From assembly GCA_044221335.1 (NCBI GenBank), contig JBGAPI010000014.1, positions 1 to 64,000 of the forward strand: a stretch of DNA of 64,000 nt. The letters are read 5' to 3'. Origin of the DNA: JBGAPI01 sp044221335. Lineage in GTDB: Bacteria > Pseudomonadota > Gammaproteobacteria > Xanthomonadales > Ahniellaceae. Below the pieces are notes generated by a model. That model did not search any database. It had not been told where the DNA came from and worked only from the letters and a program-made list of their open reading frames with translations. A program made the translations under genes and the position numbers. This document shows, in pieces, positions 44,844 to 53,883 of this stretch. Within the stretch, counting starts at the first letter, position 1. Every line of letters starts with the position of its first letter.

Positions 44844-45641
44844 ATGAGCATCGTTCTCGTCACCGGGGCCTCATCCGGCATCGGCAAGGCCACCGCGCAT
44901 GCGCTGCTGGATCGTGGCCACACCGTCCATGTCGCGGCACGTCGCGTGGAAGCCATGGAGGACCTGCGGCAGCGCGGTGCCGTCGCGCTGCCGATGGACA
45001 TCACGCGAAACGCGGATACCGCCGCGGTCGTCGAGCACATCCTCGGTGAGCACGGCCGAATCGACGTGCTCGTCAACAACGCCGGCTTCGCCACCTACGG
45101 CGCCGTCGAGGACATCACGATCGACGAGGCACGCTACCAGTTCGAGGTGAACCTGTTCGGCCTCGCCCGTCTGACCCAGCGCGTGATCCCGTCGATGCGG
45201 GAGCGCAAGCAGGGCAGGATCATCAACCTGTCGTCGATGGGCGGGAAGATCTACACGCCGCTCGGCGCCTGGTACCACGCGACCAAGCACGCGCTCGAAG
45301 GCTGGAGCGATTGCCTCAGGCTGGAACTGGCACCCTTCGGCATCGGCGTCGTGATCGTCGAGCCGGGAATGATCGCCACCGAGTTCGGCGACGTGATGAC
45401 GGCGCCGATGCTGGAGCGCTCCGGGCGGGGGCCTTACGGCGATCTCGCGCGATCCATCGCGAAGACGTCGGTCGCGATGTCGCCGCCGACGGTGATCGCC
45501 GCCGCCATCGTCCGTGCGGTCGAGGCCGGCCGTCCGAAGACGCGCTACGTCGCCGGCAGGATGGCCCGCACGCTGATGTTCGTCCGCAAGTACCTGGGCG
45601 ACCGCCTGTACGATCGGCTGATCATGAGCCAGCTGGGCTGA
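44844..45641 (+). CDS. Short-chain dehydrogenase/reductase
   Basis: 265 residues. Classical SDR: TGASSGIG near 7-14, NNAGFATYG, catalytic Ser in INLSSMGG and YHATKHALEG with Tyr-x3-Lys. C-terminal LMFVRKYLGDRLYDRLIMSQLG. NADP use is likely from the Arg pair after strand two (AARRVEAM). Substrate unknown. An AraC-type regulator starts two bases past its stop, so it may regulate this gene. Confidence 0.92.
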   Translation: MSIVLVTGASSGIGKATAHALLDRGHTVHVAARRVEAMEDLRQRGAVALPMDITRNADTAAVVEHILGEHGRIDVLVNNAGFATYGAVEDITIDEARYQFEVNLFGLARLTQRVIPSMRERKQGRIINLSSMGGKIYTPLGAWYHATKHALEGWSDCLRLELAPFGIGVVIVEPGMIATEFGDVMTAPMLERSGRGPYGDLARSIAKTSVAMSPPTVIAAAIVRAVEAGRPKTRYVAGRMARTLMFVRKYLGDRLYDRLIMSQLG

Positions 45642-45643
45642 GC

Positions 45644-46648
45644 ATGGCCGTCGGCGCGACCTTCCCGATCGAACCCGCGTGGCGGCCGCTGCTGAAGGAC
45701 CTCGGCATCCGGGCCGACCGGGTGCTGCGTCGCGCCGGCTTGCCCGACGACCTTTTCGCACGACCGGATGCCGGAATGACGACACCCGAGTATTTCCGGT
45801 TGTGGAGCGGCCTGGAAGCGGAGGCGGGCGACCCGTTGTTTGCCCTGCGCGTGGTCGAGGCGCTGCAGACCGATTCCTTCGTCCCGCCGATCTTCGCTGC
45901 GCTGTGCAGCGCGAACATGCTGCAGGCCGCACAGCGCCTGGCGACCTACAAGCGGCTGATCGCGCCGATGCGGCTCGTGCTCGACATCGACCGCCGCGGA
46001 GATCTGACGCTGACGCCGCAGTGGCTGGAGTCGCAGGGCGAGGTTCCGCAGGCACTGGTCGTCGTCGAGTTGGCCTTCCTGCTTCGACTCGCGCGGCAGG
46101 CGACGCGCGAGCCGATCGATGCCGTGCGAGTGACTCTTTCGCGCTTGCCGGAGCGTGCGCAGGCCGAGGACTATGCCCGTTTCTTCGGCGTCGCCCCTCG
46201 CCGCACCTCCGGGAGTTCCCTGGTGCTGTCGGCGACCGACGTGGCGCGGCCTTTCCTCACCGAGAACGACGCCATGTGGCGCGTCTTCGAGCCGGACCTG
46301 CGGCGCCGTCTCGGCCAACTCGACGCATCGGCCACGACCGCCGAACGCGTCCGTTCGGCGCTGCTGGAGCTGCTGCCCGGGGGGCAGTCCGACATCTCGG
46401 CCGTGGCGAGGCGGCTGGCCACCAGCTCTCGTACACTGCAGCGCCGGCTGGAAGGCGAGGGCGAGAGCTTTCGGGGTCTCGTCAACCGCACCCGCGAAGA
46501 CCTCGCGCGGCATTACCTCACTCAGACGCGATTGACCGTCGGCGAAATCGGATTTCTGCTCGGCTTCGAAGACCCGAACTCGTTCTTCCGCGCATTCCAC
46601 GACTGGACCGGAACGACGCCGGAGTCGATGCGGGCTTCGGCGGCCTGA
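45644..46648 (+). CDS. AraC-family transcriptional regulator
   Basis: 334 residues. N-terminal arabinose-binding-like domain of the OruR/ArgR kind (PF12625: LGIRADRVLRRAGLPDDLF, EYFRLWSGLEAEAGDPLFAL) and a C-terminal double helix-turn-helix (SDISAVARRLATSSRTLQRRLEGEGESF; VGEIGFLLGFEDPNSFFRAFHDWTGTTP). Such regulators usually control the adjacent catabolic gene, here the SDR just upstream in the same transcript. Confidence 0.93.
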   Translation: MAVGATFPIEPAWRPLLKDLGIRADRVLRRAGLPDDLFARPDAGMTTPEYFRLWSGLEAEAGDPLFALRVVEALQTDSFVPPIFAALCSANMLQAAQRLATYKRLIAPMRLVLDIDRRGDLTLTPQWLESQGEVPQALVVVELAFLLRLARQATREPIDAVRVTLSRLPERAQAEDYARFFGVAPRRTSGSSLVLSATDVARPFLTENDAMWRVFEPDLRRRLGQLDASATTAERVRSALLELLPGGQSDISAVARRLATSSRTLQRRLEGEGESFRGLVNRTREDLARHYLTQTRLTVGEIGFLLGFEDPNSFFRAFHDWTGTTPESMRASAA

Positions 46649-47044
46649 GACCCGGGCGCGCCGGAAGGGTGCCGGAGCATCATGCAGGCGATTGTCGTCC
46701 GGCGCGCCCGACCTGCCGCAACAGATCATCGATGTGTGGCGGAGAGCACCAGGTGGCCGGAATGACCAGCTTGTGCTGTCCAGGAAGGCAAATGTTGGCC
46801 GGCAGCGACGGTAGCCTACTGGTGGGTGTTCGCCGGCGAACTAGGAGAACGCTCAGGGCGGCCTGGTGACGGCGCCGAACGGTGGCACCAGACCGTGGTC
46901 AACTGCACGAGACGAACGATTCGGAGCGCCGCTAGCGGACATGGGGATGAGGCGCCTCGCAATGGCGCGCAGTGCGCGCCCTACGTCCGCTCCTCGCCGA
47001 TAGCCGTCGTCCGGGTGCTTCATCAGCGGTCTTCCGCGTACCGC
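46649..47044. other. 396 bp gap holding one REP copy
   Basis: It lies between convergent genes. A single family I palindrome stands at 46964-46984. No gene-like frame with support seen. Confidence 0.4.
46964..46984 (-). repeat. Single REP-like palindrome (family I)
   Basis: GGCGCGCAGTGCGCGCCCTAC, the reverse complement of the family consensus; the flank CAAT also matches other copies. No partner within 150 bp. Confidence 0.7.
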
Positions 47045-48082
47045 TCAGGCTCGGTCGGCGAGCTCGCGCGTCACTTCCGCAGCGGAATCTACCCAACGGC
47101 GCGGTCGTCGTGTCCCCGACCACAGGGCGGAAAAATCACCTCGCCCATCTGCCTCCGCAGTCGTCCGCAACGGTGCCAGTGCCGGCGCCGCCAGCGGGAA
47201 CTCGGGCGGCAGACGGCTCATCGGCCCGAGCTCGCGCATCAGCCGGTTGACAATGCCGCGGGCCGGTCGGCCGCTGATCAGGTTGGTGATCGCGGTGACG
47301 TGCTCGGCGTCGGCGAGCGCTACGCGGTGGACGGGCGCGGTGGTCGCTTCCGCACAACACAGGTAGGCCGTTCCGACCTGCGCGGCAATGGCGCCGGCGG
47401 CGAGTGCGTCGCGGACATCCTCGGCGCAGACAATGCCGCCGGCGGCGATCAACGGCGTCCGGACCGCGTGGCCAATCGCGGCGACGAGGTCCAGCATCGG
47501 GAGCTGTCCGTCGAGGTCATCGGCGAGAAACTGTCCACGATGACCGCCGGCCTCGAGGCCCTGGGCGATGATGAGATCGATGCCTCGTTCCGCCAGCCAG
47601 CGTGCCTCGGCGACCGTCGTTGCCGTGGACAAGATCAGCGGCTTCCACGCGCGCATCCGTGCCAGCAGTCGTTCGTCCGGAAGACCGAAGTGGAAGCTCA
47701 GGATCTGCGGTCGGAACTCGTCGAGGATGTCGACCGCAGCGTCGTCGATCGGGCGACGAGTGGACCGGGGCAGCGGCTGTTCCGGATCGAGGCCGAGTTC
47801 GCGGTAGAACGGCGCCAGCGCCGCACGCCATCGGCGTTCGCGTCTCGCATCGGGCGTCGGCACGCGATGGCAGAAGAAATTGAGATTGATCGGGCGCGTC
47901 GTCGATGCGGCCAGGTGCACGAGTTCGGCGAGCAGCTTGTCGTGACCGAGCATCGCGCAGGGCAGGGAACCGAGACCGCCGGCGTCGGCGACCGCGATTG
48001 CCAGGGCGGCGTCCTGCGCGCCGGCCATCGGCGCCTGGATGATCGGCAGCTCGATGCCCAGGCGCTCGGACAGCGGATTCAT
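47045..48082 (-). CDS. Nitronate monooxygenase-type FMN enzyme
   Basis: 345 residues. TIM-barrel flavoprotein of the NMO/2-nitropropane dioxygenase family: PIIQAPMAGAQDAALAIAVADAGGLGSLP, INLNFFCH, ILSFHFG, GLEAGGHRG (catalytic His, FMN loop), PLIAAGGIV and GAIAAQVGTAYLCC. It oxidises alkyl nitronates, or acts as an NADH:quinone reductase in some members. Start overlaps the stop of the upstream ATPase gene by ATGA. The third gene of an operon with an aminotransferase. Confidence 0.92.
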   Translation of the reverse strand: MNPLSERLGIELPIIQAPMAGAQDAALAIAVADAGGLGSLPCAMLGHDKLLAELVHLAASTTRPINLNFFCHRVPTPDARRERRWRAALAPFYRELGLDPEQPLPRSTRRPIDDAAVDILDEFRPQILSFHFGLPDERLLARMRAWKPLILSTATTVAEARWLAERGIDLIIAQGLEAGGHRGQFLADDLDGQLPMLDLVAAIGHAVRTPLIAAGGIVCAEDVRDALAAGAIAAQVGTAYLCCAEATTAPVHRVALADAEHVTAITNLISGRPARGIVNRLMRELGPMSRLPPEFPLAAPALAPLRTTAEADGRGDFSALWSGTRRPRRWVDSAAEVTRELADRA

Positions 48083-48948
48083 GACGGCTCGGCAGCGTCC
48101 GGGTCGGAGAGTTCGATCGCGTCCTCGCCGAGCAGCTCGCGCGACGCGGCCAGCACGTTCGACAGAGCGTCGCGTACGACGGGAGCGTAGAGCGCGCCGC
48201 GTTCCAGTCCCTCGACCCAGCCGAACAGGCTGGCGCGCAGTTGCTCCTCGGTGCGGGCCCGCTGGTCGAGATCGTCGAGCACGCGGGCGAGTTCACCGGC
48301 GGTCGGCACGCGGGACAGCAGCGCGAACAGCGCCGCCAGCGCGTCGAACAGTGCCGTGGCTTCCGGACCAAGGCCGAACTCGATCGGGCGGTAGTCGAAG
48401 CTGGTGCTGCTGCGGCCCGACCAGATCCGGAAGCTGACCCGCGCGAGCGAGTGGTACAGCGGTTCCTCGGAGATCAGCATCAGGAGGAAGTTGGGACGAT
48501 TGGCGACGACTTCGGTGGCGCCGGCGAGGAAGCGCGCGCTGCGGATGAACTGGTAGAGCCGGGCCTGGTCGCGGAAGTCCGCGGCCTGCAGCTGGTCGAG
48601 GATCAGGATCGTGCGCGCCGCCTCGGAGAACGCGCAGGCCTCGATCAGCGCGCGCTCGATCGCGCTCGGCGGCGCCTCCAGCGGCTGCGGGTTCTCCATC
48701 GCCTCCTCGTCGAGGACGATCGGCGTGGGCTCCGGCTCCGGCTGGGTGAAGTCGTGGTAGACGACCTGGGGCGTGTCCAGCGCTTTCGCCAGCGCCTGCG
48801 CGAACGCGGTCTTGCGGCGTCCGGGCTCGCCGCAGATGTCGAGCGTGCGGAGGTGTTCGATCTGCGCCTCGAAGGCGAGGCGCAGGGGAAACTCGAAGTC
48901 GTCGGCGGATTCGAATCCGAACTCCGCCAGGCGCTGCTTCAGGCCCAT
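48079..48948 (-). CDS. P-loop ATPase-like protein of unknown function
   Basis: 289 residues. A Walker-A-like loop CGEPGRRKTAFAQAL lies near 39-53 (GxxGxxKT) and a Walker-B-like strand TILILDQLQAADFRDQ near 113; ARVSFRIW could hold a sensor. The overall shape is that of AAA/STAND-type or bacterial DnaA-inactivator-like ATPases, with a helical C-terminus. I do not recognise the family. It lies 19 bp downstream of the aminotransferase and overlaps the nitronate monooxygenase, so it probably works with them. Confidence 0.72.
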   Translation of the reverse strand: MGLKQRLAEFGFESADDFEFPLRLAFEAQIEHLRTLDICGEPGRRKTAFAQALAKALDTPQVVYHDFTQPEPEPTPIVLDEEAMENPQPLEAPPSAIERALIEACAFSEAARTILILDQLQAADFRDQARLYQFIRSARFLAGATEVVANRPNFLLMLISEEPLYHSLARVSFRIWSGRSSTSFDYRPIEFGLGPEATALFDALAALFALLSRVPTAGELARVLDDLDQRARTEEQLRASLFGWVEGLERGALYAPVVRDALSNVLAASRELLGEDAIELSDPDAAEPS

Positions 48949-48967
48949 CGCGAGCCTTTCCGTGCGA

Positions 48968-50473
48968 TCAGGCCGCCGCGGCCTGGGTCGTCTCGGCCTT
49001 GCGCGGGCCGTTGACCAGCGCGTCGCGCACGCCGTCGATCACCAGGTCGACTTCGTCGGCGCGGGTCAGGAAGGTCGGGGTGAAGCGCAGCGAATTGGTT
49101 CCGCCGTGAATCACGCCGTAGCCGTGGAAGCGGAGGTACTCCTCGGTCGAGCCGGCGCCGTAACACTTGAACTGCGGGGCCAACTCGCAGGAGAACAGCA
49201 GGCCGGTGCCCTGGACCTTGGTGATCAGGCCCGGCAGTTCGGCGGCCAGCTTCTCGAGGCGCGCGCAGAATTCGCGGCCGCGATTGACGATGTTGGCGCG
49301 CAGCTCCGGCGTGATCGACTCCAGCACCGCGACGGCGACGTCCATCGCCCGCGGATTGGTGGTCATCGTGTTTCCGTAGATGCCCTTGCGATACAGTGCG
49401 GCGGTGCGGGCGTTGAGTGCCAGCACGGATAGCGGATACTGGCCGGCGTTGAGCGCCTTCGAGTAGGTCTCCATGTCCGGCGCCTCCAGCGACTCGAAGC
49501 CCGGGTAGTCGACGATCGACAGGCAGCCGTGGGCGCGCAGACCAGCCTGGATCGAATCGACCAGCAGCAGCGCGTCGTGGGTGCGGGTGAGTTCGCGCGC
49601 GGCGGCGTAGAACTCCGGCGTCATCGCCTGGCCCGGATTGCCTTCGCCCATCACCGGCTCAAGGAAGACGGCCTCGATATGCCAGTTGTTGGCCTGGGCG
49701 TCGGCGAACAGCGCGCGCAGCGCCGCGACGTCGTTCGGCGGCACGGTGAGCAGGTTCTCGAGGCCACGGAAGGTCGCCAGGTGCTCGCGGTAGGTCTTGC
49801 GGGTCGAATCCGAGAACTGCGCCGGACGATCGGTGCGGCCGTGGAACGCGCCCTTGAACGAGACGATCTTGATCGCGCGGCCGGCATGCTTGCCACCCGC
49901 GTCGGTCATCAGCTTGGCGTGGACGTCGCTGATGCGCGACGCCAGGCCGACCGCCTCCGAGCCGGAATTGAGGCAGAGGAACTTCTCGAACGGATTGTGG
50001 CCGCGGCGGTGCCCGATCTCGGCGCGCAGCGCGCGGTCGAGGCGCAGCTGACTGACGCTCGGGGTCATGATGTTCGCCATCACGTGCGGGCGCGACATCG
50101 CGGCGAGCACATGTTCCGGCGCATGGCCGAAGCCCAGCATGCCGTAGCCGCCGGTGTCGTGGACGACCGCGCCCTTGGAGGTGACGATCCAGGGGCCGCG
50201 CGCCGCCAGGGCGACGTAGGGATTGATCGCGTCTTCCTGGTAGAAGTTGACGTAGCCGGCCTGGATCGCCTTGATCTGCGCCACCTCGTCGAGTGCCATC
50301 ACGTCCGGCAGCTGGCCGCAGAGGCGGCCATGCTCGGCGAAGGCCTGGTCGATCGCTTCGCCAAGGTCGGCGTGGTTCGCCATCAGGCGTTCGATCGTGG
50401 ATTCGCTCAGGCCGACGGTCTGGCGGACGCCGCCGGTGTCGCGCATGTGGCGCAGCTTCTCGATTCGGTTCAT
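48968..50473 (-). CDS. Class III PLP-dependent aminotransferase
   Basis: 501 residues from the ATG at 50473 (GGAG 7 bases upstream; a GTG precedes it). Fold-type I enzyme: GYGMLGFGHAPEHVL, LNSGSEAVGLASRISD (PLP phosphate), FKGAFHGRTDRPAQF, LLLVDSIQAGLRAHG (Asp to pyridine N), and the Schiff-base Lys in ETYSKALNAGQYPLS. An extra N-terminal 90 residues precede the usual core. Family members include ornithine and lysine aminotransferases; the substrate cannot be told. First gene of a three-gene operon. Confidence 0.88.
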   Translation of the reverse strand: MNRIEKLRHMRDTGGVRQTVGLSESTIERLMANHADLGEAIDQAFAEHGRLCGQLPDVMALDEVAQIKAIQAGYVNFYQEDAINPYVALAARGPWIVTSKGAVVHDTGGYGMLGFGHAPEHVLAAMSRPHVMANIMTPSVSQLRLDRALRAEIGHRRGHNPFEKFLCLNSGSEAVGLASRISDVHAKLMTDAGGKHAGRAIKIVSFKGAFHGRTDRPAQFSDSTRKTYREHLATFRGLENLLTVPPNDVAALRALFADAQANNWHIEAVFLEPVMGEGNPGQAMTPEFYAAARELTRTHDALLLVDSIQAGLRAHGCLSIVDYPGFESLEAPDMETYSKALNAGQYPLSVLALNARTAALYRKGIYGNTMTTNPRAMDVAVAVLESITPELRANIVNRGREFCARLEKLAAELPGLITKVQGTGLLFSCELAPQFKCYGAGSTEEYLRFHGYGVIHGGTNSLRFTPTFLTRADEVDLVIDGVRDALVNGPRKAETTQAAAA

Positions 50474-50522
50474 CACAGGCTCCGGACGGCATTTGCGCGC
50501 GCAATTGCCGTCAAATCAAAAA

Positions 50523-50551
50523 CTTACGGGAAAGTAGCGGAATCCTATCAT
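50523..50551 (+). promoter_or_regulatory. Candidate rpoS promoter
   Basis: CTTACG, 17 bases, then TATCAT (50546-50551). The -10 is good and the -35 matches three of six. It would give a leader of about 165 bases before the rpoS-like start at 50722, long enough for translational control as known for rpoS. Confidence 0.4.
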
Positions 50552-50721
50552 GCGGCAGTCGACGGCGTAACCCCCGGATGTTCGAGGTGGAACTGACCGC
50601 TTTCGCGCGTCATCGTCGTTACCTCCTCGGCGATACGACGATGGCGACGGACAAGCTCCGTGCGCGTGTCGGTCGCGATCACAGGGCGTAGACTCGTCAT
50701 CCCATCTTCAGCTCGACCTCA

Positions 50722-51600
50722 ATGCATCGCGACCCCGAACTCGACGTAGCCGATTGGCTCTCTCCCGCGACCGTGAGCGAGTCGGCCGACGACGATGCGC
50801 GCAGTTCGACCACGTCGTACTTCAACGAGATCGGCCTGATTCCGTTGCTGACGGCCCAGCAGGAGGCCGAACTCGGCCGCCGGGTGCAGGCCGGCGAGGA
50901 TCGCGCGCGGCGCGACCTGATCGAGGCCAACCTGCGACTGGTGGTGAGTGCGGCTCGCAACTACGCCAGCCGCGGACTGCCGCTGCTCGACCTGATCGCC
51001 GAGGGCAACCTCGGGCTGATCCGCGCGGTGGAGAAGTTCGATCCCGAGCGCGGCTTCCGCTTCTCGACCTACGCGATGTGGTGGATCCGCCAGGCGATCG
51101 AGCGGGCGCTGATCCAGCAGGTCCGAACGGTGCGGTTGCCGGTGCACGTCGTGCGCGAGCTGGCCCAGGTGCTGCGCGCCGGGCGCGAGCTCGCCCTGTC
51201 CCTGGGCCGCACGCCGACGCTGGACGAGATCGCCGCGCGGGCGGGCAAGACCACCGTCGAGGTGGCCGAACTGTTCTCCTACAACGAACGGGTGAGCTCG
51301 CTCGAGCAGCCGCTGCCCGGCGAGGAGGATCGCATCCTGCTCGATTCGATCGCCGACGAGCACGAGGAAGACCCCTTCGCGCTGCTGGCGAGCGCCAGCG
51401 ACGAGAACCGTCTCGGCGACTGGCTCGACGCGTTGCCGCCGCGCCAGCGCGACGTGATCGTTCGCCGCTACGGCCTCGAAGACCACGCCGCGCAGTCGCT
51501 GGCAGAGATCTCCGCGGAGCTCGGTGTCACCCGCGAGCGCGTGCGGCAGATCCAGCTCGAAGCGCTGGCTCGGCTCCGGAAGCTGAGCCGCAAGTCGTAG
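50722..51600 (+). CDS. rpoS: RNA polymerase sigma factor RpoS-like
   Basis: 292 residues (E. coli 330). Region 1.2 YFNEIGLIPLLTAQQEAELGRRV, region 2 DLIEANLRLVVSAARNYASRGLPLLDLIAEGNLGLI, RAVEKFDPERGFRFSTYAMWWIRQ, region 3 LPVHVVRELAQVLRAGREL, region 4 LPPRQRDVIVRRYGL and GVTRERVRQIQLEAL. Pattern and missing long region 1.1 fit the stationary-phase sigma factor RpoS rather than RpoD or RpoH. nlpD, its common upstream neighbour, is absent. The TAG stop is part of a REP copy. Confidence 0.88.
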   Translation: MHRDPELDVADWLSPATVSESADDDARSSTTSYFNEIGLIPLLTAQQEAELGRRVQAGEDRARRDLIEANLRLVVSAARNYASRGLPLLDLIAEGNLGLIRAVEKFDPERGFRFSTYAMWWIRQAIERALIQQVRTVRLPVHVVRELAQVLRAGRELALSLGRTPTLDEIAARAGKTTVEVAELFSYNERVSSLEQPLPGEEDRILLDSIADEHEEDPFALLASASDENRLGDWLDALPPRQRDVIVRRYGLEDHAAQSLAEISAELGVTRERVRQIQLEALARLRKLSRKS

Positions 51601-51719
51601 GGCGGGGCCTCCCGCCAATCCTAGCCGCCGTGGCGAATGCAGGAGGAGCGTGAGCCGCGACCGAGGCGTCTCGAACTCTCGACTCACGTCGTTCGGACAT
51701 CGCGGCTCACGCCGCTCTA
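51597..51719. repeat. REP family I fragment and family II palindrome
   Basis: GTAGGGCGGGGCCTCCCGCC (51597-51616), a degenerate family I copy, supplies the rpoS stop. A family II element follows at 51641-51719: GGAGCGTGAGCCGCGA ... TCGCGGCTCACGCCGCTCTA. Its right end contains the stop (51717-51719) of the TonB-like gene on the other strand. Compare 63877-63969. Confidence 0.75.
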
Positions 51720-52169
51720 CATCGGTCCGGATGGGAATGCCACCGGCACCAGCAATCGATCCGACGCCAGCCAGGCCAGGCCATTCGGCGCGCCGTAGGT
51801 CCGGCGCGACGTGGCGCAGATCGCGAGCTGATCGAGAGTGCCATCGCCGGTGCCGCTCAGGAGCCGCACGTCGACCGGCTTGCCGTCGTAGCCGATGCGG
51901 ACGTCGAGCAAGGCATGGTTGCGGAGCCGCAGGGGTCGCGGGGGCGCGTCCGCTCGCAGCGAGGCCGGCGTCGTCGCCGGGAAATCGCAGCTCATCGCGA
52001 GTTCGGGGGCCGGGGGCTTGACCGGCTTCAGCGGTGCCACCGGCGTCGCATGGATCGGCCGCAGCAGCAGGAAGAACAGCGCCAGGTGGACGACGCCGGA
52101 GCCGATGACACCGAGCACGTGGCGGAGTCCCGGCCGTGAACCCTTGGAAGATCGAGCCGACACCGACAT
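51717..52169 (-). CDS. Short TonB-like envelope protein
   Basis: 150 residues. One N-terminal span (VLGVIGSGVVHLALFFLLL), a short Pro-rich link (PLKPVKPPAPE), then a TonB/TolA C-terminal-like fold: LRLRNHALLDVRIGYDGKPVDVRLLSGTGD ending VPVAFPSGPM. The pattern V.I..DGK...V.L.SGTGD..LD resembles TonB C-terminal domains (PF03544), shorter than normal. It follows the larger TonB gene by 111 bp on the same strand. The stop comes from a repeat element. Confidence 0.75.
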   Translation of the reverse strand: MSVSARSSKGSRPGLRHVLGVIGSGVVHLALFFLLLRPIHATPVAPLKPVKPPAPELAMSCDFPATTPASLRADAPPRPLRLRNHALLDVRIGYDGKPVDVRLLSGTGDGTLDQLAICATSRRTYGAPNGLAWLASDRLLVPVAFPSGPM

Positions 52170-52280
52170 GCCACTCTCCCGTCCGACATCGAGGCCGCGG
52201 CACCGAAGCGCCGCGGCCTCATTCTAGCGTGCTGGATCGCGTCCCAATCGCTGTTCAATGGGGATGGAGCGCGCAGCACT

Positions 52281-52943
52281 TCAGCCCTGGTCGAGCTGGA
52301 ACACGATCGGCACCACGGCCCAGGCCATCACCTTCTCGCCGTTGCGGATCGCCGCGGTGAAGACCCAGTCCTTGGCCTGGCGCTTGGCTTCGTTGTCGAG
52401 GCGGGGCTCGCCGCTGGATTTCTCGATCAGGATCTCGACAGGCTTGCCGTCGGTGCCGACCAGGATCCGCAACTCCACCCGGCCCGCCAGATTGCGGATC
52501 TTCGCGTTGTAGGCGAGGCGACCGCGGATGATCGACAGCTCGCCGGACTTCGCGGTGACCGGGCCGGTGTCGTGGGATTCAACAGGAATCACCGTTTGTG
52601 GGGTCACCGGGCCCTCGTCGATCTTGTCCACGTGCTCGACCATGTCGTTCGGTTCCAGCGGCTGCGGCGGCGGAGGCGTGTTCGGCCGCGGCGGAGGCGG
52701 CGTGTGCTTGACCGGGACCGTCGGCGGGTTCGGGATCGGCGGCAGGGGCGGCGGCGGCGGGGGTGGCGTGTAGATGGTGACCGACACTTTCGTCGTTTCG
52801 GTCGCGGCTGCCGCTTCGTGCGTCACCGGGGCCATCAGGAACGCGAACAGCGCCGCGTGCACGGCCATCGCGCCGGAGTATGCAAGGATCCGGCGCACGC
52901 TCACGCGGTCGTCCGGAGTGGTCGTCTCATACGGGCCTTTCAT
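52281..52943 (-). CDS. tonB: TonB energy-transducing protein
   Basis: 220 residues from MKGPYETTTPDDRVSVRRIL at 52943, with GAGGGGAAG upstream. A single N-terminal span (YSGAMAVHAALFAFLMAPV) carries the conserved His expected to face ExbB/ExbD. A long Pro-rich arm (TPPPPPPPLPPIPNPPTVPV) spans the periplasm. The C-terminal domain is GRVELRILVGTDGKPVEILIEKSSGEPRLD. Transmits proton-motive force to TonB-dependent receptors. No receptor gene is close; the exbB-exbD genes of the window are 32 kb away. Confidence 0.88.
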   Translation of the reverse strand: MKGPYETTTPDDRVSVRRILAYSGAMAVHAALFAFLMAPVTHEAAAATETTKVSVTIYTPPPPPPPLPPIPNPPTVPVKHTPPPPRPNTPPPPQPLEPNDMVEHVDKIDEGPVTPQTVIPVESHDTGPVTAKSGELSIIRGRLAYNAKIRNLAGRVELRILVGTDGKPVEILIEKSSGEPRLDNEAKRQAKDWVFTAAIRNGEKVMAWAVVPIVFQLDQG

Positions 52944-53108
52944 GGCACTTCCCCTCGTTGGCGGGATCGACCGGCGCGAGCCGGGCAAGGTGGCCGCGCG
53001 ATCGTCGAGGGGGTGAGGCTGGGGGAAACCGGGATCTCGACGATCGCGCGTCGAGGCCACTTTCGGATAACGGATTCGCGATTGCGCCGGTCGCCCGGTG
53101 GCCCGCGA

Positions 53109-53489
53109 CTAGGTCTGGGGCGCGATCAGGAATCCGACCGCGACGCGGCGGTTCTCGCCGGCGAGCACGGTATAGGTCCGCGCAGCGGCGGGGTTGTCCA
53201 TCACCTCGAGACCCACGTTCCGCTTGAGGCAATGCGCCCGCACCGCCGCGGGGGGCATCCGCCAGCGCGGCCCGCAGCCGAGCAGGATCAGTTCCGGCCG
53301 ATGAGCGAAGATCAGCTCCAGGTGGTCGACGGTGACCTCCTCGGGACGGAGGGGCGGCCAGTCCTCCAGCACCCGGTCGGGGAACAGCACGAAACTCTTG
53401 TTGATCTTTCGTTCAGCCACGACCACCCCGTCGGGGTCGACGCGGGTGGGAAACAGCGCACCCTCGGCGCGGTGCCAGAACAGTTGCAT
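53109..53489 (-). CDS. AAMDC/Mth938-type (DUF498) protein
   Basis: 126 residues from MQLFWHRAEGALFPTRVD. Features of the Mth938/DUF498 family: INKSFVLFPDRVLEDWPP, LELIFAHRPELILLGCG, GLEVMDNPAAARTYTVLAGENRRVAVGFL. Small alpha/beta proteins of unknown biochemical role, sometimes linked to complex I assembly in other organisms. It follows yhbY by 10 bp on the same strand. Confidence 0.88.
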   Translation of the reverse strand: MQLFWHRAEGALFPTRVDPDGVVVAERKINKSFVLFPDRVLEDWPPLRPEEVTVDHLELIFAHRPELILLGCGPRWRMPPAAVRAHCLKRNVGLEVMDNPAAARTYTVLAGENRRVAVGFLIAPQT

Positions 53490-53499
53490 CGGAGCTGCG

Positions 53500-53796
53500 C
53501 TAGCGGGGGAGTTCGATCTTCGGCTCGTCGGCATTGCGCCGGAACAGCACCACCATGTTGCCGATGGTCTGGATGGACTCGGCCTCGACGTCGCCGGCGA
53601 GCTGGGCCGCGATCGCCTTGCGTTCCTCGCGGTCCTCCGCGGCGATCTTCACCTTCACCAGTTCGTGGTGGGCGAGGGCGCCGTCAAGTTCGGTTCGGAC
53701 GGCCGGGGTATAGCCCTTGCCGCCGATCAGGACGACGGGCTTGAGACCATGGGCGAGGCCGCGCAGATAGCGGCGCTGGGAATTGGAAAGACTCAT
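53500..53796 (-). CDS. yhbY: RNA-binding protein YhbY
   Basis: 98 residues. CRS1/YhbY (CRM) domain: RRYLRGLAHGLKPVVLIGGKGYTPAV (GxxG loop), ELVKVKIAAEDREERKAIA, NMVVLFRR. Associates with 50S precursors. Divergent from rlmE with an 87 bp gap, the arrangement found in E. coli and most gammaproteobacteria. Confidence 0.95.
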   Translation of the reverse strand: MSLSNSQRRYLRGLAHGLKPVVLIGGKGYTPAVRTELDGALAHHELVKVKIAAEDREERKAIAAQLAGDVEAESIQTIGNMVVLFRRNADEPKIELPR

Positions 53797-53883
53797 CGGG
53801 AAATCCGTTCAAAGCAAACGGTGCAGGGTATCATGGGGCGTTGCGGCGGCCGCGGACGGCCGCGCGAGAACCGCTTCGAACCG

